From NCBI GenBank assembly GCA_964468045.1, contig CAYXTO010000018.1, positions 4,133 to 68,132 on the forward strand: a DNA stretch of 64,000 bases, written 5' to 3'. This document shows positions 25,973 to 37,400 of the stretch, one piece after another (the stretch's first letter is position 1; each line of letters starts with the position of its first letter). Source of the stretch: JAWKXU01 sp964468045. Its GTDB lineage: Bacteria; Pseudomonadota; Alphaproteobacteria; Sphingomonadales; Sphingomonadaceae. Position numbers and translations under genes: made by a program. The notes below the pieces were generated by a model. It made no database searches, was not told where the DNA came from, and saw only the letters and a program-made list of their open reading frames with translations.

Positions 25973-26831
25973 CTATTGGTTAGACAAACGAGCATTCTGG
26001 CGCTGCTCCAGCGCACTTGAGAACAAACCTTTATCAAAGCCGTCTTGTGGCACGCTGCACATCGCAACGGCACGTTCAAACGCATCGATGGAATTCGCTT
26101 GAGTCTCTGGATTAATGATCGTCTGTGCGAGTTCAATGTCCTTTTTCATAACGCAATCGGCCAAGAGGGCTTCTTGCGTGAACGGCTCTTCACCGCGTTG
26201 CATGGCTGCAAGCCGATAGAGAGATTCTGCCAGCCCAGCTCGAAGGACATCAACGACTATCACCATCTGCCCGACCTGCTTGCCACATTCATTAAGTGTT
26301 GGTTCTAGAGTCTTCAGAGCAGCTGCTTCAGCTCGCGATGCTGGTTGTGCCGCTATCATCGAGTGCGTGCCTATTGTATCGTTCGACACAACGCAGGCAG
26401 CCAACTTGTGAAGCGAACCGAGTTGTCTTTGGGAAGGCCAGTCCGGTTCGGCAACGTCCACAGAAGGAACGATGCCGGGTGCGGGCGAAAGTAAAACGCT
26501 TCTTATAAAGAGCTTCAGAAATCGCACCTCGCAAATGAAAAAGCGTAAGCCTGATGGTTACCGGGTCTGTGCAGCTATTTTTTATCTGCAAGATCGTATC
26601 TGCCTCTTCGCGTTCTCGATCAGAATAAGGAAAAGTTCTGAGAAACTTCTTTGCAGCAGTAAAGTCAGTCGCGACTACACAGTCAGCATAATCCCGAAGC
26701 ACTTGCATGGCTTGGCGTTCGGCTGGAACAGCAGATAAGGCGGGTGACGCCACAAAGCAGGCTGCAACCGCAAAAGCCATGGCCCATATATTCGCTTCCA
26801 ATTGCGCGCCTCCCATCCTTGTTCGAACCAA
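25973..26831 (-). pseudogene. Frameshifted secreted protein with internal duplication
   Basis: Two overlapping minus-strand frames read as one broken gene. The 5' part (from 26831) has a signal peptide (ending SPALSA) and repeat 1, DYADCVVATDFTAAKKFL ending LRGAISEALYK. The sequence then shifts near 26490-26510, and the other frame carries repeat 2, KLAACVVSNDTIGTHSMI ending LRAGLAESLYR, and runs on to 25973. The repeats align over their length, so the intact ancestor was one protein of about 285 residues with two similar units. A sequencing error or programmed shift cannot be excluded. Function unknown. Confidence 0.7.
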
Positions 26832-27011
26832 CCGCTAACGTGGATAAAATGTCGTGGGGAATTCAATGTGGTCAACTGTCTAGCGCAATGCGGACCTATG
26901 CGCGATACAATCCGCTCAGGTCATCCTGAGCATCCTAAACGCTCGCGGTCGCTCCGAAGCGGCCCATCCGCTTTCCACCCCTTTCCAGACATTCTTGAAG
27001 AGCGCCCAAAG

Positions 27012-27050
27012 AAAACGGGCGGAAGCCTCTCGACTCCCGCCCGTCCTTTT
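27012..27050 (-). terminator. Terminator of ahpF
   Basis: ACGGGCGG / CCGCCCGT stem (27015-27022, 27037-27044) 19 bp beyond the ahpF stop, followed on the minus strand by TTTTCTTT. Confidence 0.8.
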
Positions 27051-27068
27051 GTCCGGTAATCCAGCGTG

Positions 27069-28658
27069 TCAGGCCGCTTCGGCCACATCCTCCGCCGGGG
27101 CATTGCGGATGATGTAGTCGAAGGCGGAAAGCGCCGCCTTGGAGCCTTCGCCCATGGCGATCACGATCTGCTTGTAAGGCACCGTGGTCACGTCGCCCGC
27201 CGCGAAGATGCCGGGCAGGGAAGTGGCGGCCTTCTCGTCGATCACGATCTCGCCGCGCGCCGAAAGCTCCACGCCCGAATCCTTGAGCCATTCGGCATTG
27301 GGAACGAGGCCGATCTGTACGAACACCCCCTCGAGATCGACCGTATGCTCAGAGCCGCTTTCGCGGTCCTTGTAGGTCAGCCCGTTCACCTTCTCGCCAT
27401 TGCCATGGATTGCGATGGTCTGGGAGGAGGTCAGGATTTGGACATTGTCCATGCTCCGCAGCTTGTCCTGCAGCACCTGATCGGCGCGCAGCTGGTGATC
27501 GAATTCGATCAGCGTCACATGAGCGACGATATTGGCAAGGTCGATCGCTGCTTCCACGCCCGAATTGCCGCCGCCGATCACGGCCACGCGCTTGCCCTTG
27601 AACAGCGGGCCATCGCAATGCGGGCAATAGGCCACGCCCTTGTTCTTGTATTCCGCTTCGCCCGGCACGCCGAGATTGCGCCAGCGTGCGCCGGTGGACA
27701 GGATCACCGCCCGCGCCTTCAGCGATGCGCCGTTGGCCAGCACCACTTCGTGCAGGCCGCCTTTTCTGCTCGCCGGAATGAGCTTCTCGGCGCGCTGCAG
27801 GTTCATCACGTCGATATCGTATTCCCCGACATGCTGTTCCAGCTGCGCCGCCAGCCTGGGGCCTTCGGTATGGGGCACGGAAATGAAGTTCTCGATGCCC
27901 ATGGTGTCGAGCACCTGGCCGCCGAAGCGCTCCGCCGCAATTCCCGTGTTGAAACCCTTGCGCGCGGTGTAGATCGCCGCAGCCGCGCCGGCAGGGCCGC
28001 CCCCGACGACAAGCACGTCGAACGGCTTCTTGCCCTTGATCTTCTCGGCGGCCTTGGCGGCCGCGCCGGTATCGACCTTGGCGAGGATTTCCTCCACGCT
28101 CATGCGGCCATTGGCGAAAGGCTCCCCGTTCAGATAGACTGCGGGCACCGCCATCACCTTGCGCTCATCGACTTCGGCCTTGAACAGCGCACCGTCGATG
28201 GAAGTGGCCGTGATATTGGGATTGAGGATCGCCATCAGGCTGGTTGCCTGCACCACATCCGGGCAATTCTGGCAGGCCAGCGAGAAATAGACCTCGAAAT
28301 GCAGCGGGCCTTCCAACGCCTTGATCTGCGCGATCACCTCGTCCGGGACCTTGGGCGGGTGGCCGCCCGCCCAGAGCAGGGCAAGCACCAGCGAGGTGAA
28401 TTCATGGCCCATCGGCAATCCGGCGAAGCTGGTCGCGACCGAGGGATTGCTGGCGCGGCGGATAAGGAAGGAAGGCTTGCGGGCATCTTCGCCATCGAAA
28501 CGGGCGCTCACCTTGTCGGATAGCGCCGCGATCTCGCCCAGAAAATCGCGCATCTCGCCCGACTTTGCATCGTCGCCGAGCGAGGCGACGAGCTGGATCG
28601 GCTCGCGCAGATTGCCGAGATAGGTTTGGAGCTGCTGCTTCAGATTGGCGTCAAGCAT
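27069..28658 (-). CDS. ahpF: Alkyl hydroperoxide reductase subunit F
   Basis: Flavoprotein disulfide reductase (529 aa) that re-reduces AhpC with NADH/NADPH. N-terminal double thioredoxin-like domain with CQNC (C129/C132), FAD motif VVGGGPAGAAAA, redox-active CPHC in AYCPHCDGP, NAD motif VIGGGNSGVEAA, and C-terminal FAAGDVTTVPYKQ. The sequence follows E. coli AhpF closely, which fixes the start at MLDANLKQQ (28658; AGGA 7 nt upstream). Lies 86 bp after ahpC. Confidence 0.97.
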   Translation of the reverse strand: MLDANLKQQLQTYLGNLREPIQLVASLGDDAKSGEMRDFLGEIAALSDKVSARFDGEDARKPSFLIRRASNPSVATSFAGLPMGHEFTSLVLALLWAGGHPPKVPDEVIAQIKALEGPLHFEVYFSLACQNCPDVVQATSLMAILNPNITATSIDGALFKAEVDERKVMAVPAVYLNGEPFANGRMSVEEILAKVDTGAAAKAAEKIKGKKPFDVLVVGGGPAGAAAAIYTARKGFNTGIAAERFGGQVLDTMGIENFISVPHTEGPRLAAQLEQHVGEYDIDVMNLQRAEKLIPASRKGGLHEVVLANGASLKARAVILSTGARWRNLGVPGEAEYKNKGVAYCPHCDGPLFKGKRVAVIGGGNSGVEAAIDLANIVAHVTLIEFDHQLRADQVLQDKLRSMDNVQILTSSQTIAIHGNGEKVNGLTYKDRESGSEHTVDLEGVFVQIGLVPNAEWLKDSGVELSARGEIVIDEKAATSLPGIFAAGDVTTVPYKQIVIAMGEGSKAALSAFDYIIRNAPAEDVAEAA

Positions 28659-28744
28659 CATCGATTCCTGTAATTGCCATGAAAACGGCCCGGGGCGGTG
28701 GGGGACCGCCCCGGGCCGAGATCGGCCCATGCGGGCAGTTCAGT

Positions 28745-29308
28745 TCAGATCTTGCCGACGAGGTCGAGCGAGGGAGCCAGCGTTTCGGCGCCTTCTTCCC
28801 ACTTGGCCGGGCAGACCTGGCCGGGGTGCGCGCGGACATATTGCGCGGCCTTGATCTTGCGGACGAGTTCGGCGGCGTTGCGGCCCACGCCTTCGCAAGT
28901 GATCTCGGTGATCTGGATCACGCCATCGGGATCGATCACGAAGGTCGCGCGGTCGGCAAGGCCCTGGCCTTCGCGCAGCACGCCGAAATTGCTGGAGATC
29001 ACGTGGCTCTGGTCGCCCAGCATGTGGAACCGGATCTTGCCGATGGCCGGCGAGGTGTCGTGCCAGGCCTTGTGGCTGAAATGCGTGTCGGTCGACACGG
29101 CATAGACTTCGACGCCCAGCGACTGGAGCTCGGCATACTGGTCGGCCAGATCCTCCAGCTCCGTCGGACAGACGAAGGTGAAGTCCGCCGGATAGAAGAA
29201 GAACACGGCCCAGTTGCCGCGCACGTCGCCGTCGGTAACTTCCACGAACTTGCCGTCCTTGAAGGACTGGGCGACGAAGGGCTGCAGTTCTTTACCGATA
29301 ATGGACAT
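28745..29308 (-). CDS. ahpC: Alkyl hydroperoxide reductase subunit C (2-Cys peroxiredoxin)
   Basis: A 187-residue typical 2-Cys peroxiredoxin that reduces H2O2, organic peroxides and peroxynitrite. Peroxidatic C47 in DFTFVCPTE and resolving C166 in GQVCPAKW; numbering matches the enteric AhpC. Works with AhpF encoded just downstream. The upstream region carries a 17-bp palindrome and a consensus FNR-type box. The in-frame extension to 29338 is not homologous. Confidence 0.97.
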   Translation of the reverse strand: MSIIGKELQPFVAQSFKDGKFVEVTDGDVRGNWAVFFFYPADFTFVCPTELEDLADQYAELQSLGVEVYAVSTDTHFSHKAWHDTSPAIGKIRFHMLGDQSHVISSNFGVLREGQGLADRATFVIDPDGVIQITEITCEGVGRNAAELVRKIKAAQYVRAHPGQVCPAKWEEGAETLAPSLDLVGKI

Positions 29309-29417
29309 GTATGCTCCTGTTGGTTGGGGGAATTTCATTTCGCAAGTGCGAGAGAATTCGCAGGTGCGAGATAGGGGGAAACGGCTGGGAGGTGAAACGG
29401 ATAAAACCGATTTTGGA

Positions 29418-29434
29418 GATTGAATAAATCAATC
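29418..29434. promoter_or_regulatory. Palindrome GATTGA-N5-TCAATC upstream of ahpC
   Basis: Perfect 6-5-6 inverted repeat GATTGAATAAATCAATC, 110-126 bp before the ahpC start. The spacing fits the T-N11-A core of LysR-type sites, so OxyR or a relative is a candidate (inference). Confidence 0.45.
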
Positions 29435-29442
29435 AGGCATGT

Positions 29443-29456
29443 TTGATCGAAATCAA
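29443..29456. promoter_or_regulatory. FNR/FixK-type box upstream of ahpCF
   Basis: TTGATCGAAATCAA matches the FNR/FixK/FnrL consensus TTGAT-N4-ATCAA at all ten defined positions. It lies 135-148 bp before the ahpC start and 35 bp after the aroC end, so ahpC-ahpF is the likely target. Confidence 0.6.
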
Positions 29457-29490
29457 CGATTAACCTGTCCTAATATGATTGGCTAAATTC

Positions 29491-30576
29491 TCAGCCGCAC
29501 TGTGCGCGATGCAGCAGCTTGTGATCGGCCAGCACCAGCGCCATCATCGCTTCCACCACCGGCGCGCCGCGTATTCCCACGCACGGATCGTGCCGGCCCT
29601 TGGTCGCGATGGTCGAGGCGACTCCTTCCCGTGTCACCGTTTCGACCGGGATCAGGATGGAACTGGTGGGCTTGAAGGCGATCCGCATCGCGATCGGCTG
29701 GCCGGTGGAGATACCGCCCGCAATCCCGCCTGCATGGTTGTCGAGGAATTCGGGCAGGCCGTTCTTGCCCATTCCTTCCTTGGCAGGCCGCATGCGATCC
29801 GCGTTTTCCTCGCCGCGCAATCGGGCCGCGGCGAAGCCGTCGCCGATCTCCACGCCTTTCACGGCGTTGATGCCCATCATGGCAGCGGCGAGATCGGCAT
29901 CGAGCTTGCCATAGAGCGGGGCGCCCCAGCCTGCGGGCACCCCTTCCGCCACGCATTCCACCACCGCGCCCAGCGATGAACCGGCCTTGCGCGCCTCGTC
30001 CAGCAGGCCTTCCCAGCGCTTCGCCGCCCAGGCGTCCGGGCAGAAGAACGGGTTTCTGCCGATCTCTTCCACATCGAAAGCGGTCCGGTCGATCTCGTCT
30101 CCGCCGATCTCGCTGATCCAGGCGGTGATCTTCACTTCCGGGACCACTAGCCGGGCCACCGCTCCCGCCGCGACCCGTGCAGCCGTCTCGCGCGCGCTGC
30201 TGCGCCCGCCGCCGCGATAATCGCGAAAGCCGTATTTCGCGTCATAGGCATAATCGGCGTGACCGGGGCGATAGGCCTTGGCGACGTCCGAATAGTCCTT
30301 GGAGCGCTGATCGACATTCTCGATCATCAGGCTGATCGGCGTGCCGGTGGTCTTGCCTTCGAACGTGCCGGACAGGATCTTCACCTGGTCCGGCTCGCGC
30401 CGCTGGGTGGTGAAGCGCGACTGGCCGGGCCGGCGGGCATCGAGGAAAGGCTGGATCTGCCGCTCGCTCAATTCCAGGCCGGGCGGGCACCCGTCCACCA
30501 CCGCGCCCAGGGCAGGCCCATGGCTTTCTCCCCAGGTCGTGAAACGCAGCACGCGGCCGAAAGTGTTGACGCTCAT
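29491..30576 (-). CDS. aroC: Chorismate synthase
   Basis: Last shikimate-pathway enzyme (361 aa, FMN-dependent, EPSP to chorismate). Signatures: GESHGPALGAVVDGCPPG, the RPGHADYAYDAKYGFRDYRGGGRSSARET block, GINAVKGVEIGDGF, and GIAGGISTGQPI. pheA, a downstream user of chorismate, is elsewhere in the window. Divergent from ruvA. Confidence 0.97.
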   Translation of the reverse strand: MSVNTFGRVLRFTTWGESHGPALGAVVDGCPPGLELSERQIQPFLDARRPGQSRFTTQRREPDQVKILSGTFEGKTTGTPISLMIENVDQRSKDYSDVAKAYRPGHADYAYDAKYGFRDYRGGGRSSARETAARVAAGAVARLVVPEVKITAWISEIGGDEIDRTAFDVEEIGRNPFFCPDAWAAKRWEGLLDEARKAGSSLGAVVECVAEGVPAGWGAPLYGKLDADLAAAMMGINAVKGVEIGDGFAAARLRGEENADRMRPAKEGMGKNGLPEFLDNHAGGIAGGISTGQPIAMRIAFKPTSSILIPVETVTREGVASTIATKGRHDPCVGIRGAPVVEAMMALVLADHKLLHRAQCG

Positions 30577-30678
30577 GCCGGTGGCTATTGTCGCATTGCG
30601 ACAAATCTGTCCATGCCGCTCCGTCCATATGGGAAAGTTATTCTAGCCAAATCGCGCGCCATCGGGCAGGAACAAAAC

Positions 30679-31284
30679 ATGATTGCCAAGCTGAAAGGGC
30701 TGCTCGACGAGACCGGGGCCGATTGGGCGGTGATCGACGTTTCCGGCGTCGGTTACCTCGTCCATTGTTCTGCGCGCACGCTTTTCGCGCTGGGCGAGGT
30801 GGGGGAAGCGGTGACGGTGTTCACCGACCTGCAGGTCAGCGAGAACGACATGCGCCTGCTCGGCTTCGCCACTTCGGCGGAGCGTGATTGGTTCCGTCTG
30901 CTCACGCAGGTGCAGGGCGTGGGAAGCAAGGTTGCGCTGGCGATCCTTTCGGCGCTCTCCGCGCAGGAATTGCAGACGGCTTGTGCCCAGGGCGACGCCG
31001 CGATGGTGGCGCGGGCCAACGGGGTCGGCCCCAAGCTGGCCAGCCGGATCGTCAATGAACTGAAGGACAAGGCCGGCGGCTTGCCCGGTGTGCCGGGGGC
31101 AGGGGGAGCGACCGTGGTTCACCAGGCCGGTTCCGCCAGCGCCGATGCGGTCTCCGCGCTGGAGAATCTCGGCTTCAAGCCGGGTGTCGCCGCCGCCGCT
31201 GTCGCCCATGCCCAGGCCGAACTGGGCGAGGAGGCCGAACTGAATGACCTCGTCCGCGTGGCGCTGAAAAGGGCGGCGGGGTGA
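30679..31284 (+). CDS. ruvA: Holliday junction branch migration protein RuvA
   Basis: A 201-residue tetrameric junction-binding protein. OB-fold N-terminus MIAKLKGLLDETGADWAVIDV, two helix-hairpin-helix motifs (TQVQGVGSKVALAIL and RANGVGPKLASRIVNELKDK) and the C-terminal RuvB-contacting domain. AGGA precedes the ATG. The stop overlaps the GTG of ruvB. Confidence 0.97.
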   Translation: MIAKLKGLLDETGADWAVIDVSGVGYLVHCSARTLFALGEVGEAVTVFTDLQVSENDMRLLGFATSAERDWFRLLTQVQGVGSKVALAILSALSAQELQTACAQGDAAMVARANGVGPKLASRIVNELKDKAGGLPGVPGAGGATVVHQAGSASADAVSALENLGFKPGVAAAAVAHAQAELGEEAELNDLVRVALKRAAG

Positions 31285-32309
31285 CCGACAACCCCACGCT
31301 CTCCGCCCGACGGCAACCGGAAGATCAGGATGCGGCGCTGCGACCCCAATCCCTCACGGAATTCGTGGGACAGAAGGCCGCGCGGGAGAATCTGCGCGTG
31401 TTCATCAAGAGCGCTCGCTCGCGCGGGGAGGCGATGGACCATGTGCTGTTCTTCGGCCCGCCCGGCCTCGGCAAGACCACGCTGGCGCAGATCGTGGCGA
31501 AGGAGCTGGGCGTCGGTTTTCGTGCCACCTCCGGCCCGGTGATCGCCAAGGCGGGCGATCTGGCCGCGCTGCTCACCAATCTCGAACCGCACGACGTGCT
31601 GTTCATCGACGAGATCCATCGCCTCAATCCGGTGGTCGAGGAAGTGCTCTATCCCGCGATGGAGGATCGGGCGCTCGACCTGATCATCGGGGAAGGCCCC
31701 TCGGCGCGGTCGGTGCGAATCGACCTGCCGCCCTTCACCCTGGTCGGGGCGACCACGCGGCAGGGGCTGCTGACCACGCCGCTGCGCGACCGCTTCGGCA
31801 TCCCCGTGCGGCTCAATTTCTACACAGTGGAAGAACTGGAAAGCGTGGTCGCGCGCGGGGCGCGGCTATTGGGCATGGCCATGGACCCGGCCGGCGGGCG
31901 CGAGATAGCGCGCAGGGCGCGAGGCACGCCGCGCGTGGCCGGGCGGCTGCTGCGGCGGGTGCGGGATTTCGCGCATGTGGCCGGAGTGGATGTGGTTAAC
32001 GCGCGGATCGCGGATGAGGCGCTGACGCGGCTGGAAGTCGATTCGCTCGGTCTCGATGCGATGGACCGGCGCTATCTCGGCATGATCGCCGATATCTACA
32101 AGGGCGGCCCGGTGGGCGTGGAAACGCTGGCGGCGGGCCTCGCGGAGCCGCGCGACACCATAGAGGAAGTGGTGGAACCCTACCTCATCCAGCTCGGATT
32201 GCTGGCCCGCACCGCGCGCGGGCGCTGCCTGAACGACCGCGGCTGGAATCACCTCGGCCTGAGTCCCCCGGCCGGCCCGCAGGGCGGATTGTTCGACGCC
32301 GAGGGCTGA
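31281..32309 (+). CDS. ruvB: Holliday junction branch migration helicase RuvB
   Basis: AAA+ motor (342 aa) driving branch migration with RuvA. Walker A GPPGLGKTT, Walker B LFIDEIHRL, sensor 1 GATTR, arginine finger region LRDRFGIP, and C-terminal winged helix with RTARGR. GTG start at 31281 overlaps the ruvA stop (GTGA). ruvC is not adjacent in this window. Confidence 0.98.
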   Translation: MTDNPTLSARRQPEDQDAALRPQSLTEFVGQKAARENLRVFIKSARSRGEAMDHVLFFGPPGLGKTTLAQIVAKELGVGFRATSGPVIAKAGDLAALLTNLEPHDVLFIDEIHRLNPVVEEVLYPAMEDRALDLIIGEGPSARSVRIDLPPFTLVGATTRQGLLTTPLRDRFGIPVRLNFYTVEELESVVARGARLLGMAMDPAGGREIARRARGTPRVAGRLLRRVRDFAHVAGVDVVNARIADEALTRLEVDSLGLDAMDRRYLGMIADIYKGGPVGVETLAAGLAEPRDTIEEVVEPYLIQLGLLARTARGRCLNDRGWNHLGLSPPAGPQGGLFDAEG

Positions 32310-32516
32310 TTTCATTCGGAATCATTTCGCGTTCGGTTCCATATCGGGACAGCTTGATCAGAGCAGAGGTTTTCTCTCTCAAAAAATGGCAATCGCCCAT
32401 CTGAAATACGGTTAACGCGATTGCCGTGCGCTCGGCACTCTGCGTTCTTGGCGGTGGGGGAAGTGCCAGGTCCGAGACAGCGGGCGGTACTTTCCGAACA
32501 GGAAAGAGAGTTGCCC

Positions 32517-33908
32517 ATGTCGGTTCGTATGGCCTTAGCGAAATTGTCCGCGATTGCAGCGGGCGGAGCGCTCGTCGGTGGCGCGGTGCATGTCGCCGAG
32601 CCGCAATCGGCCGATCAGCTGCAGTTCAAGTCGGTCAAGTCGGTGAAGCAGGACAAGCGCGTCAAGCTTGTCAAGCAGCAGCCGAAGCCGCGCCAGGTGA
32701 AGCGTATCCGTCGCGTCATCGAAAAACCGGAATGCTGCGAAGAGCAGTATGAAATGGCGATGGTGCCGGTGCCTTACCTGCCGCCCTTGCCGCCCCAGCC
32801 CGTGAGTGGCGGTGGCGGCGGTGGCCCGGTCGTGATCGGCGGGGGGCCGATCGGCGGCTGGGGCTTCGGCGGCGGTTTCTTCGGTGGCTTCTTTGGCGGC
32901 GGCTCCGGCGGCGGCGGCAATATCGTGATCACCTCCACCTCGTCGGGCGGGTCGTCTTCCAGCTCGACTGGCGGGTTCACCTCGACCGGCGGTTCCACGT
33001 CCACTTCCACCGGCGGGTTCACGTCCACTGGCGGCTCGACCTCCACGTCCACCGGCGGGCTGACTACCACGACTTCGACCGGTGGGTTCACTTCGACCAC
33101 CACCGGCGGGTCCAGCTCGACCTCGAGCACCACCGGCGGCGTCACGACTTCCACCGGCGGTGTGACCACCTCGACCGGAGGCGTAACCACCTCCACCGGC
33201 GCAGTGACAAGCTCCACCGGCGGGATCACCAGCACGAGCACGACCACCACTGGCGGGATAACCAGCACCAGTTCGAGCAGTTCCTCGTCGAGCTCCAGCA
33301 GCTCGTCCTCCAGCTCGAGCAGTTCTTCCAGCTCCAGTTCCGGCGGCGGAAGCAGCGGGGGTGCCAGCGGCGGCCATCACTGCAACAAGAAGCATTGCGG
33401 CGGCTCGTCGGGCGGTTCGAGCGGTGGATCTTCCAGTTCGGGCGGTTCCTCAAGCTCTGGCGGGTCTTCGAGCTCGGGCGGCTCGTCCAGCTCCGGCGGC
33501 TCCAGTTCCAGCAGCTCATCGTCGAGCAGCAGTTCGTCCAGTTCCGGCGGTTCTTCGAGTTCCGGAGGCTCCTCCAGCTCGGGTGGTTCATCCAGTTCCG
33601 GCGGCTCCAGCTCCAGCAGCGGATCGTCCGGCTCGAGCAGCTCGTCCGGTTCCAGCGGCGGCTCGTCGAGCACCAGCACCTCCGGCAACATGACGACCAG
33701 CACGTCTTCGTCGAGCAGCGGCTCGAGCTCCACCAGCTCGTCAAGCACCAGCAGTTCGACGTCGTCTTCCAGCTCGACCAGTGGCACCACCACCAACAGC
33801 AGCACCAGCGGCACTCCGGTTCCGGCGCCGCCGATGGTGATCCTGTTCGGCATGGCGGCCGCGGCCGTGTTCGGCCGGCGCAAGCTGGCGCTCAAGAAGG
33901 CGGCCTGA
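32517..33908 (+). CDS. Ser/Thr/Gly-rich repeat protein with PEP-CTERM-like sorting tail
   Basis: A 463-residue surface-type protein: hydrophobic N-terminus (about residues 8-24), a Lys/Gln/Val-rich basic segment (35-70), PECCEEQ with paired cysteines (C73/C74), a glycine-rich stretch, then about 300 residues of TSTGG, VTTSTGG and SSSGG repeats with poly-Ser runs and one HHCNKKHCGG interruption. The end, TPVPAPPMVILFGMAAAAVF then GRRKLAL, has the Pro-containing motif, membrane helix and Arg cluster of PEP-CTERM (exosortase) signals. AGGAAAGAGAG lies before the ATG. Likely an exported, possibly glycosylated matrix or adhesion protein (inference). Confidence 0.8.
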   Translation: MSVRMALAKLSAIAAGGALVGGAVHVAEPQSADQLQFKSVKSVKQDKRVKLVKQQPKPRQVKRIRRVIEKPECCEEQYEMAMVPVPYLPPLPPQPVSGGGGGGPVVIGGGPIGGWGFGGGFFGGFFGGGSGGGGNIVITSTSSGGSSSSSTGGFTSTGGSTSTSTGGFTSTGGSTSTSTGGLTTTTSTGGFTSTTTGGSSSTSSTTGGVTTSTGGVTTSTGGVTTSTGAVTSSTGGITSTSTTTTGGITSTSSSSSSSSSSSSSSSSSSSSSSSSGGGSSGGASGGHHCNKKHCGGSSGGSSGGSSSSGGSSSSGGSSSSGGSSSSGGSSSSSSSSSSSSSSSGGSSSSGGSSSSGGSSSSGGSSSSSGSSGSSSSSGSSGGSSSTSTSGNMTTSTSSSSSGSSSTSSSSTSSSTSSSSSTSGTTTNSSTSGTPVPAPPMVILFGMAAAAVFGRRKLALKKAA

Positions 33909-33945
33909 ACCGCCGAGGGATTTTCCGTAGACTACCCATAATGAG

Positions 33946-33979
33946 AAAGGCGGCCTCCCCATGGCCGCCTTTTTCTTTT
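33946..33979 (+). terminator. Terminator of the Ser-rich protein gene
   Basis: AAAGGCGGCC / GGCCGCCTTT stem (33946-33955, 33963-33972) with a TCCCCAT loop, then TTCTTTT; 37 bp past the stop codon. Confidence 0.9.
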
Positions 33980-34042
33980 GTGCGCACTGCTTTGGGAGCG
34001 GAAAGAGTCGGACAAAGTGATCAGCAGGCTACGCTGCGCCTT

Positions 34043-34378
34043 TCAAAGGTTCCGAACGATAATAGTAACCGTCTGCTTGGCGAAGAGTCCGGGTAGTTCC
34101 GTCTTAGTCCGGACTTTGACACCTTTAATTACAATATTTTTCACTGTAAGCTTTCTCATATTGGCATTACGATCTATGATCTCAATGGTGCTCCCTATAG
34201 GCGGTAAAACAGGGAATTCACATTCACCATCGAACCATAGTCGTCTCCATCTATTCGAATATGTGCTAATATCAATTTTACTTCTCCAGCACGTCCCTTC
34301 TAGCCTACCCCCTTTTCAAATAGGTGGGATCAACATATCATTTGCTTTAAGCCGTCTGCAGATTTGAAAAGCATACAC
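34043..34378 (-). pseudogene. AT-rich decayed small gene with in-frame stop
   Basis: In an AT-rich patch unlike the rest of the window, one minus-strand frame reads as a plausible protein broken by a TGA at 34316-34318. Before the stop: VYAFQICRRLKANDMLIPPI. After it: KIDISTYSNRWRRLWFDGE, EFPVLPPIGSTIEIIDR, RKLTVKNIVIKGVKVRT, then LFAKQTVTIIVRNL and a stop at 34043. No ATG/GTG/TTG opens the downstream part before an internal ATG. I do not recognise the family. Together with its base composition this looks like a remnant of transferred DNA. The rest of 33980-34442 shows nothing else. Confidence 0.35.
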
Positions 34379-34442
34379 CCTTCTAGGGAACGATGTGTAA
34401 GATTTTTTTTGGCTCAGCGCGATTTTAGAGATTGGGCCAAGG

Positions 34443-34474
34443 AAAACTCCGCCCCTCCCGGCAAGGAGAAGCGG
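34443..34474 (-). terminator. Terminator of acnA
   Basis: On the minus strand, CCGCTTCTCC and GGAGGGGCGG pair over 10 bp (two G-U) around a 6-nt loop, followed by AGTTTTCC; about 34 bp past the acnA stop. Confidence 0.65.
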
Positions 34475-34507
34475 GGCTCCATTGCAGTATGATATGGTGG
34501 CTGGCGC

Positions 34508-37183
<2,676 letters not shown>

Positions 37184-37400
37184 ATGTGTCGTCACCTTAC
37201 CTAGAATTGCCCGGGGACTCGCACCGGACCCTGCAGGGTGCGCGGGGGAGCCAATTGTCGCGAGGCGCTTGCGCGTTCTGCCCGCGAAAATCAAGGGGTC
37301 TGGCCCTGAAAACAGCCTTTGGAGGCGCTCGACGTTTTTTCGGCTTCATGGCTGTCGCGTGGTGCGGGGCCGGTAGGCCTCGGGTACGGGGAGGCCGGTT

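Noticed and set aside
32900..33830. Dense short tandem repeats suggestive of a CRISPR or satellite array
   Set aside because: The repeats are imperfect, stay in one reading frame and encode Ser/Thr/Gly units inside a gene with a good start, signal region and sorting tail.
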